This document shows positions 36,513 through 43,675 of a stretch of 64,000 nucleotides of DNA, piece by piece. The notes beneath the pieces were generated by a model. The model ran no database searches. It was not told where the DNA came from and saw only the letters and a program-made list of their open reading frames with translations. Origin of the DNA: Lutimonas vermicola (GTDB taxonomy: Bacteria; Bacteroidota; Bacteroidia; Flavobacteriales; Flavobacteriaceae); assembly GCF_038433205.1 (NCBI RefSeq), contig NZ_JBCDNA010000002.1, forward strand, positions 1 through 64,000. Direction: 5' to 3'. How positions within the stretch are numbered: position 1 is the stretch's first letter; every line of letters begins with the position of its first letter. Both the position numbers and the translations under genes were made by a program.

Positions 36513-37598
36513 TTAATCCTGATACTGATCTCTTATATTATCAAAGACACCCATACGATCAGACATACAACTTCCTAACCAGACACGGTTTTTGTATTCA
36601 ATCACTGAGCAAGTCGCACCCAAAGGACCATACTTACCAGCCGGCATAAATGTTGTAGTATCCAATGTTTCAGGATCAACTTTAAATACAGCGAAAGGTG
36701 TGTGTATAGGAGTTCCCCACTTAGCACTGGCTAATTGCTCGTATTCAAATGATGCTCCGTCGAGGGTATGAACGCAGGCATAAATAAACTTACCATCAGC
36801 TGACCAACGCAGGTTGTCCGGCGCACCTGGAAGCGGAACACGAATTAATCCAGGATCAGAAGCACCACGGTTAATGCGGGTAACACACGCACCAGTCGAT
36901 TCGTTAACCCAAATCTTGCTACCATCTTTATTGGTGGTAATACCATTTGGTGATGACAAAGACTCAGTTCCAGGGAGTTTAGTCCATTTATTTGTCTCAG
37001 GATTCCACTCTTTCAACCAGCCTACTGGTTTACCTGATAACTGCCTTTTGGTTTGTCCAATTGGATCACGAGGGTCTGACATAGCTGAAACTATCACTCC
37101 GCCAGTATCAGGTAGCCAGCAAACAGCATCAGGCCAACCATCCTCAGGTACATTCAGGTTACCAACCCATGTCAATTTGGGCTCACTTCCTGCTACATTA
37201 ATTTCAAAGATTTCGACTGCATCACGTCCACCATGGTTTATTACGAACAGTTTAACGATATCTCCTTCTCTATTGCTGAGATCAAGACCATGAGGACCAA
37301 ACGTACTCCAGTCTGGAGGTGTACTGCCGGGATAGGTATCTAGGTCTGCCTTGATGGTGATCTCATCCGGCATGATTCTTCTTCCGGTTTCGGCATCAGC
37401 ATCAAACAGGTGCAGGTATTGCTGAGTAAGTACCTGGTCCTTGAAACCTGCTGCGTATACATTAAGACCACTACCTATGATCCAATGTGTATCAGGTAAT
37501 AATAGAAAATCCTCAACGTTGTAAACGCCAACAATCCACTTTACATTTGCCTTTTTCAGCCAATCTTCAACGGTAATTTTTTGTGCATCATTTCTCAT
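36513..37598 (-). CDS. Paraoxonase/SMP-30-like propeller (putative lactonase)
   Basis: The 361-residue protein has features of six-bladed calcium lactonases of the paraoxonase group: FGPHGLDLSNRE, then LFVINHGGRDAVEIFEIN (compare the VVNH..STVELF segment of PON1), SPNGITTNKDGSKIWVNE and APDNLRWSADGKFIYA with a D-N pair like the PON calcium ligands. I chose the ATG at 37598 (MRNDAQKITVEDW); the ATG at 37652 adds an AT-rich, non-conserved leader. No signal peptide. It lies between the twin propellers, 34 nt from one of them. Lactone hydrolysis is inferred. Confidence 0.65.
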   Translation of the reverse strand: MRNDAQKITVEDWLKKANVKWIVGVYNVEDFLLLPDTHWIIGSGLNVYAAGFKDQVLTQQYLHLFDADAETGRRIMPDEITIKADLDTYPGSTPPDWSTFGPHGLDLSNREGDIVKLFVINHGGRDAVEIFEINVAGSEPKLTWVGNLNVPEDGWPDAVCWLPDTGGVIVSAMSDPRDPIGQTKRQLSGKPVGWLKEWNPETNKWTKLPGTESLSSPNGITTNKDGSKIWVNESTGACVTRINRGASDPGLIRVPLPGAPDNLRWSADGKFIYACVHTLDGASFEYEQLASAKWGTPIHTPFAVFKVDPETLDTTTFMPAGKYGPLGATCSVIEYKNRVWLGSCMSDRMGVFDNIRDQYQD

Positions 37599-37696
37599 TA
37601 TTTTATTCTTTATATTGTAAATAATTGTGTTTTCTAAATAGGGAGTAGGCAAACTAATCCTAACATACTATTACATTAAATGTTTATGTTTTGTGA

Positions 37697-39367
37697 CTAA
37701 AGGTTGACTTTGTAAATAGCTCCCGAACCGGCACCAGTAATATATGCCTGAGATCCCAAAATCGACACAGAAGACCGGGTCCAGTTTTTGGAATCTGTAA
37801 ATTCCAGCTTACCCGTTGAGAATTCCATACCGGTAGCAATTGTGTTAGTATCACCGCTGGACAGGTCGATAGAAATCAACTGACCTTTACCGGCCTCAAC
37901 TACATACAACTTACCATTGTCTATTGCCAAACCCTGGGGTGAACTTAAGCCGTCCCTGACAACTTTGGGTTTTATAACTTTATCGTTGTCCAAAATCTGA
38001 ACAATTCTGCCACCCATATCCTCACTCACGTAAAGATCTCCATTGTCGTAGGCCAATCCGAATGGCTGTTTTAGATTATCTGCAAGTTCCATTGCCTTAT
38101 CCGGGGCGTCGGGTGAAAAACGTTTGACAGCACCGCCCAGCTCAGAAAATATGATGTCTTTGCCAATCGTAATAGCATTGGTTGGCATCTTGAACTTCTC
38201 GAAATTGGCGACCATCGAATTTGTTTTCATATCCCAGATCTTGACAAAGTTTCCTGTCCAGCTTGTCGTAACCACCTGGTCGCCATCATATGGCTCCACG
38301 GTCATCATCCAGCCTACATCAGTTGTCATGGTGATACCTCGTGCTGCGCTTAGCTCTTTACCGGTTTCATGATCCATTTTGCGGATCGCAAAAATGTCAA
38401 CCACAACCATAACAGGCTTACCATTGTCTTCCATGAATGTAACACCGCCTACGAGGCCAAGGCCACTTGGAATAATCTCACGGTAAGTGTCCAAACCAGT
38501 CATCTCATATACATAACAGTCTGCTGAACTGGTAACGTACATGCCATCATCCGGACCAAAGCAGAAATTATCAGTTGAAGGAAACGGAGTTTTAGCTACC
38601 AATTCGAAAGTTTGATCGTCCTGGTTTACCTTGTAAATAACGCCATGGGCTGCATCCATAACATGAAGTTCACCTTTGCTGTTAAACTTGGCGGCCGACA
38701 GGTTAGCGCCCTGCTTTTCACCTACCATCTCGGTTGCTCCGTCTTCCATATCAATTTGTATAGCCTCTCCGGTTACCCATGCAGAGCCATACAATTTACC
38801 GTCAGGTCCAAAGGCCATTGCATTTGACATGCGCATTCCTTCGTTGGTGATCGTCCGTGGTTCGCGATTATCATCAGGGTAGATCTCAAACAGGTGTGAG
38901 TCAGCAAACTGGCCACTGACAAAGATTCGACCTTCATCATTAATGGCAATACCGTCATTACCAACCGGGACTTTCGCAACCACACTAATAGTACCATCGG
39001 TGTCCATCATACCAACTTCACCAGTAGCTATCCAGTTAAAAAACAAACGGCCATCCGGATGGAAGGCCATGTCGTCAGTACCTTTGGAACCTTCAATCAT
39101 TTCATATTCGCCTGTTACAGGGTCGACAACAAATGCTGCGTTGTGCCAAACACTACCCACGTATAGTTTATCGTCCGGCCCCCAAACAATTCCGTTGCTA
39201 CCGCGCATCGGGCTGGGTTCGACAAGGATCTGCACATTGTCACTGACTTCGCTCATTTCGTGTACAGCAGCCTCTGGCTCTACTCCGCTTTTTGCTTCTT
39301 TTTTCTGGCATTGTGCTACTAAACCAGTCAGTAAAAACACAATAAAATACTTACTAAATTTTCTCAT
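37697..39367 (-). CDS. SMP-30-like beta-propeller lipoprotein
   Basis: The 556-residue protein is colinear with the signal-less copy at 34920 and nearly identical over most blades, but begins with a signal peptide and a candidate lipobox (FLLTGLVAQC, cysteine at residue 20), then a short linker KKEAKSGVEPEAA. Gln at -1 of the lipobox is unusual. It is predicted to be membrane-anchored on the periplasmic or outer face. It is first of three propeller genes in transcription order and could be the exported partner of the cytosolic copy. Confidence 0.75.
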   Translation of the reverse strand: MRKFSKYFIVFLLTGLVAQCQKKEAKSGVEPEAAVHEMSEVSDNVQILVEPSPMRGSNGIVWGPDDKLYVGSVWHNAAFVVDPVTGEYEMIEGSKGTDDMAFHPDGRLFFNWIATGEVGMMDTDGTISVVAKVPVGNDGIAINDEGRIFVSGQFADSHLFEIYPDDNREPRTITNEGMRMSNAMAFGPDGKLYGSAWVTGEAIQIDMEDGATEMVGEKQGANLSAAKFNSKGELHVMDAAHGVIYKVNQDDQTFELVAKTPFPSTDNFCFGPDDGMYVTSSADCYVYEMTGLDTYREIIPSGLGLVGGVTFMEDNGKPVMVVVDIFAIRKMDHETGKELSAARGITMTTDVGWMMTVEPYDGDQVVTTSWTGNFVKIWDMKTNSMVANFEKFKMPTNAITIGKDIIFSELGGAVKRFSPDAPDKAMELADNLKQPFGLAYDNGDLYVSEDMGGRIVQILDNDKVIKPKVVRDGLSSPQGLAIDNGKLYVVEAGKGQLISIDLSSGDTNTIATGMEFSTGKLEFTDSKNWTRSSVSILGSQAYITGAGSGAIYKVNL

Positions 39368-39462
39368 TTTTAAATTTTGATTAATTAATTATGGTTTATT
39401 TAATGTCTATCTAAGATAATAAATTATATCCATTATTCCTCAACTCGTCAAATACTCACCGT

Positions 39463-39573
39463 TTAAACTCTATTATCAAAGACCACGATTCGATCAATCT
39501 TATAAACGTCATTAATGCTTATGGAATTGATATTCATCCGGTCTTCAAACCTTATTTTTTGCTCATTAAGCAT
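39463..39573 (-). CDS. Possible 36-residue peptide
   Basis: An ATG-to-TAA frame encodes MLNEQKIRFEDRMNINSISI followed by NDVYKIDRIVVFDNRV. It lies alone between the propeller lipoprotein and the small LuxR-associated protein. Amino acid use is protein-like but no family was recognised, and it may be a scrap or chance frame. Confidence 0.25.
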   Translation of the reverse strand: MLNEQKIRFEDRMNINSISINDVYKIDRIVVFDNRV

Positions 39574-39652
39574 GACTTTCTTTTTTTAAATTAGAATTAT
39601 TGTTGTTATTTGTTTTTGTCATTTGGAATAACAAACTCATTTCAAAATATCT

Positions 39653-39904
39653 TTATCCAGGTTTTATATATTTTATTCTTAAAATCACATACCTGGCATT
39701 AAAAAGAGCGTTGATTACGCCATTTAAGTGCGGCTGGTCTTTCAATTGAATTTGGATTTCAGTATTTTCACCATCGTCTGATTTAATTTTTGAAATGGTT
39801 GCCTTGCTAAAGACTTGAATTAGACTGACATTAATTAATCCCTGAACAGTGATAGAATATTTATGCGGCTCATCAAAACTAATTGGATACATTCTCGCTA
39901 TCAT
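39653..39904 (-). CDS. Small protein paired with a MalT-like regulator (copy 1)
   Basis: The 83-residue protein shares a plan with the one at 43219: a beta-rich N-terminus (YSITVQGLINVSLIQVF) and a conserved end LKDQPHLNGVINALFNARYV. The pattern (G-L-x-DQ-x-x-L-x-G-x-x-N-x-L) resembles a widespread family of short proteins that I recall beside LuxR and transport genes in other phyla, often ending DQAALHGLL...LGLPLLSV. It lies about 400 bp downstream of the regulator at 40309. Possibly a regulator partner or sensor. Confidence 0.6.
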   Translation of the reverse strand: MIARMYPISFDEPHKYSITVQGLINVSLIQVFSKATISKIKSDDGENTEIQIQLKDQPHLNGVINALFNARYVILRIKYIKPG

Positions 39905-40308
39905 TTTATCAAATATTTCGAGAACAAAATTGCAACTTTAATGCATTATAAATCAATCTACTTTGGTCAGTAAAAAGTCAGTTTATTTGCACTATTTGAT
40001 CTTGTGATATATACTTTAGTCAATATAAAAAGAGTGCATCGTTGTAATGCTTTTCCCGAGGTTCATAACAGGTTCAAATAAAGGTGGGTGTGCATGACTA
40101 AGGATGTGCTTCTAACTGTTTGTCCTGCTTGAAGAAAGAAGGGATTTTTAATAGAAAAAATGGTGTAAATGAGGTTATATAACTGAGTAGTTCTGATTTT
40201 GAAATGATAGTAGAAGTAAGTGTTGGTAAAATGGATTTATATCATTTACTATTGGATCCAGAAAAGTTTGTAGCCAGTTGGTGTTTATCCTTTAAGAATA
40301 AGATCAAT
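39905..40308. other. Intergenic, nothing recognised
   Basis: About 400 bp between the small protein gene and the stop of the first MalT-like regulator. I see no long frame, tRNA, strong hairpin or repeat. A promoter for the small gene may lie near its 5' end, but no TAnnTTTG with a properly spaced TTG is convincing. Confidence 0.5.
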
Positions 40309-43047
40309 TTAAGGGTTAGTTTTGGGACGCACCCTGTCAGCATAATTGCTTAGTATCCCTAATTTTTTAGACTTCATAATAGCTTCAACCCGGTTTTTTA
40401 CTTCAAGCTTTTGATAGCAATTGTACAGGTACGTTTTTATTGTACTATGAGAAAGAAATAACAAATCGGCAATTTCTTTATTCGAGTGGCCTTTGCCAAT
40501 TAGATTAAGGATTTCGGTCTCTCTTGGGGTCACAATCGATTGACCTGCCGACAACTCATTTTTCATCGGTATTAAATTTGTAGCGAATGCCTCATTTCTG
40601 TAATTGAGATTGAAACCATTTAGTAATTTGTCAATAAAAGGACTCTTCTTTTCTTGCAACTCCAATTGAGTCAAAAGCAAACGCATTTCTTCACCTAGAT
40701 CCAAAAAAACACGAACAAACCCTCCTTTTTCAGCCATCTTAATTGCCTTCCTTAGATGAGATATAGCATCTGTTTTCCGGCCATATCTTGAATGCCATAT
40801 GGCAATTAAAGGATAAACTTGAACCAGAATGTGCTCCAGGTTCTTTTTCTCCTTATTTTCGATTAATTCCTCGAGTTCTAAACGAGTTTCCTCTATATCC
40901 CAGTTCTCAGGATCTGCAAGCATCAGCTTAATTTTCGTTAATGAAGGTGTATAAAAATAGAAAATTGTACTCAAATCTCTAAAATCAACATGTGTTGCAA
41001 GTTCACGGGCTTTATTCAGATTACCGTGAAGCAATTCATGTTCCAGTTCGAAGGCAGCGACCAGTTGTGTTAATTCACTTTTGTTAAATTTATTTACATA
41101 GTCGTATAGCTCTGAGATAATTTGATCATAGCCTTCGTTGTCTTGATCTGAATGCATTTGAAGTGCCGCAAAAAAGCCTGTTTGAAGGATGAAGTTCGGC
41201 CGCCCGGAAAATCCGTTCTTTCTCGACTCCTCATATATTTTGCGAACCTTCTCCAGTTCGTTCCGGTAATAACTTGATGCGGCTAAATAATAGTTTGCCA
41301 TGGCATAGGTCATCCATTTTTTTTGTTCAAGGCTAAGTTTTATGATAAGGTTGGCAGAAACTGATATTTTATCAATTTTACCCTGAATAGACTTCACTAT
41401 AATATTGCACAGATGGGAGCGTAATATCCCCATTTTATCATCTTTGGGAATTGCTGTCAGGTATTTGTCTGTTAGCTCGGTCGCCTCTTTTTCATATCCG
41501 GTTATCTGCAGAGTCATGGACCTGATAATATAAACAAAGCTATAAACATAAGAATAGTTGCCATTTAATAGCGGAAGAGCTTTGTCAGTCATTTTCAGGG
41601 TACGATCATACTCTTTTGAGTAAAAGAATTTGCCTGCAGACATGGCATAATAACTACTCCGCATCCGTTTGCATTCCAAACTATTCTTATTGACTGGCAT
41701 CATGATTTTTTCGAATATTTCAAGGTCGCTGGTGAGTCCGTGAAGATCATGTTTTGCTTCATTTAAAATGGCCCTTGTCATCAGTAATTCGGGATGCATT
41801 TCCACCGTGCCCGGGGGTAACATATTTAACCATGAACCAAGTCGCTGAAATTGTTCCGAATCTAACAGTGTGTTGTAATTAGCTATGATAATCGAAATGG
41901 CAAAATCCACATCATCAGCATAAAGGGCTGTATGTATGGCTTCTTCATAAGAATGTATACCTTCTAAGTACCTGCTAGCCTCAATGTGGAAGTTTTTAAT
42001 CTGGGCTCTGGAATATCGCTGTTTTACTTTGTTACGCATTAAATCGTAAACAAGGCGATGGAACCTGAACCATTTTCCCTCATGATCCAAGGCATAAATA
42101 AACATCGTATTTTTAAGTGTTTTCCTAAATCTCTTTGTAAATAAATCCGGATCAAAAGAATGATTTGTTCTATCAAACTCCATTAACCTTACAATAAGGT
42201 CTATGGTAAACCTTTTTGAAAATGATGCAAGCAATAAGCCTTTAAAGATATCATCCTGCTCAACAGTAATTACCTCATGAAACATATTTTCCATCAGGCA
42301 TTCTTGTTTGCTTTGCAACAACTCACTGCTTTCTCTTAAATCTGTACCTTCCGATAGAATTTTTAAATGAAGGCGCGCGGCAATGATCCATCCTTCGGTG
42401 GCTTGAATCACTGATTTAATTTGATCAACATTCAATTTTTTATCATATAACTGCTCCGAAAGTTGCCCAATCTCTTCAGGAGTGAAACGCAGATCCTGTC
42501 CGCGTAATTCAAAGACATTATCGTAGGCAGATAATTGATTAATGTTTAAAGGTGGATCATTCCTGCTAATTATGATTAAATGGATTCTTGCTGAGAGATA
42601 TTTTAAGATCATCTCTACCAATTGATGGTTCTCGGCGTTCTGAATTAAATGATAGTCATCAATTACAATATAAAAATCTTCCTCGATATCCAGGAGTTCG
42701 TTTATCAGATGCTTTGAAATGACTTTTGGGGAATCCACCTCAATTGATTTAATCATTTTCGAAATCTCCCCTAGTAAATTAGGAAATACCGTTCGGGTAG
42801 CTTCAATAATATACTCAACAAAAGTTTTGAATTTATTGCAGTCCTCATCCATCTCAACCCAACAATATTTCTTATCAAGTTGATCCAACCACTGGCTTAC
42901 TGTTATGCTTTTGCCATATCCTGCACCTGCAATAATAAGCGTCAATGTTTTGGATTTGTTTCTGTTTAAAGCAGATGTAATACGTTCCCTTTCAATAAAA
43001 TCAGAATGTATTATGGGTTTGTTTAATCTTGTTTTTAAAAAATCCAT
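40309..43047 (-). CDS. MalT-like LuxR-family transcriptional regulator (STAND ATPase), copy 1
   Basis: The 912-residue protein starts with the MalT-like N-terminus (MDFLKTRLNKP) and has an NTPase with P-loop AGAGYGKS near residue 41 and Walker B FYIVIDDYHLI, a long helical TPR-like region (about 330-800), and a C-terminal LuxR HTH (VTPRETEILNLIGKGHSNKE). Such proteins bind an inducer, oligomerise with ATP and activate transcription. The ATG abuts a run of fifteen C on the coding strand. It is paired with the small protein at 39653 and paralogous to the gene at 43676. Confidence 0.85.
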   Translation of the reverse strand: MDFLKTRLNKPIIHSDFIERERITSALNRNKSKTLTLIIAGAGYGKSITVSQWLDQLDKKYCWVEMDEDCNKFKTFVEYIIEATRTVFPNLLGEISKMIKSIEVDSPKVISKHLINELLDIEEDFYIVIDDYHLIQNAENHQLVEMILKYLSARIHLIIISRNDPPLNINQLSAYDNVFELRGQDLRFTPEEIGQLSEQLYDKKLNVDQIKSVIQATEGWIIAARLHLKILSEGTDLRESSELLQSKQECLMENMFHEVITVEQDDIFKGLLLASFSKRFTIDLIVRLMEFDRTNHSFDPDLFTKRFRKTLKNTMFIYALDHEGKWFRFHRLVYDLMRNKVKQRYSRAQIKNFHIEASRYLEGIHSYEEAIHTALYADDVDFAISIIIANYNTLLDSEQFQRLGSWLNMLPPGTVEMHPELLMTRAILNEAKHDLHGLTSDLEIFEKIMMPVNKNSLECKRMRSSYYAMSAGKFFYSKEYDRTLKMTDKALPLLNGNYSYVYSFVYIIRSMTLQITGYEKEATELTDKYLTAIPKDDKMGILRSHLCNIIVKSIQGKIDKISVSANLIIKLSLEQKKWMTYAMANYYLAASSYYRNELEKVRKIYEESRKNGFSGRPNFILQTGFFAALQMHSDQDNEGYDQIISELYDYVNKFNKSELTQLVAAFELEHELLHGNLNKARELATHVDFRDLSTIFYFYTPSLTKIKLMLADPENWDIEETRLELEELIENKEKKNLEHILVQVYPLIAIWHSRYGRKTDAISHLRKAIKMAEKGGFVRVFLDLGEEMRLLLTQLELQEKKSPFIDKLLNGFNLNYRNEAFATNLIPMKNELSAGQSIVTPRETEILNLIGKGHSNKEIADLLFLSHSTIKTYLYNCYQKLEVKNRVEAIMKSKKLGILSNYADRVRPKTNP

Positions 43048-43062
43048 GGGGGGGGGGGGGGG
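43048..43062 (-). repeat. C15/G15 homopolymer touching the regulator start codon
   Basis: Fifteen consecutive G on the plus strand (C on the coding strand) end directly at the ATG of the MalT-like regulator. It is the only long G/C run in this AT-rich window. Such runs are prone to slipped-strand mispairing, and one this close to the ATG would alter leader length and initiation. Its exact length is also the kind of value sequencing errors affect. Confidence 0.85.
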
Positions 43063-43218
43063 TTATAAACAGCAGGTTAATTATTTAATTATTTTATCAT
43101 AAAAACATGATTATTCATTTTTTTAATCACTGTAAATATACACATTTTATTTTTTTTTAATTCACTGCAAACCTCTTCACAAATCGATATATTGAAATAA
43201 GTCTCCATAGCAATTTAA

Positions 43219-43479
43219 TTAATGAGTTTTAACCTCAATCAACGATAGATGAAGATCATATAAAGTATTTATAATACCGATCAGTTCTGCCTGGTCTTTT
43301 AGCTTTCCTACCAATGAATAAACGTCCTTGCCATCAATCCTTTTGTCCAGTGATATTTGCATTCCTGATAATCGTGAAGACCAAGATATATCCAGGTCTC
43401 CCATAACCGTAATTTGATATATCCCCGAATTCCCAAAAGCCATATTTTTAACCTCTGATGTAATCATGTTTGTGTTCAT
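43219..43479 (-). CDS. Small protein paired with a MalT-like regulator (copy 2)
   Basis: The 86-residue protein has YQITVMGDLDISWSSRLSGM then LKDQAELIGIINTLYDLHLS, a match to the same small family as the protein at 39653 and close to the DQAALHGLL-type consensus I recall from other phyla. It lies between the two regulator genes, 197 bp after the stop of copy 2 and 172 bp before the start of copy 1. It could be a co-regulator or signal-binding partner; no function is established. Confidence 0.65.
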   Translation of the reverse strand: MNTNMITSEVKNMAFGNSGIYQITVMGDLDISWSSRLSGMQISLDKRIDGKDVYSLVGKLKDQAELIGIINTLYDLHLSLIEVKTH

Positions 43480-43675
43480 TTATTATTTAAATTTTCTTCT
43501 CTTATTTTTATGCACCAGCATTGATCAATTAGATTCCAATGGATGTTCAAAGAAATAAAAAAAGGACATGAATCACAATCCCTCAAAAGAGTGAAAATGT
43601 AGTGAAAAATATTTGAATATGGTAAAGAGGAGCGAAAATTAATGGTGCAACGATTACTTCTCTAACAAAAAACTG

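Noticed and set aside
36513..37652. Upstream ATG at 37652 for the paraoxonase-like gene
   Set aside because: The extra 18 residues are AT-driven (Asn/Ile/Lys), hold no signal peptide and precede a good start at 37598.
43048..43062. G15 tract read as a coding glycine run on the plus strand
   Set aside because: The plus-strand frame through it is antisense to the regulator gene with no family; the tract makes sense only as the leader of the minus-strand gene.
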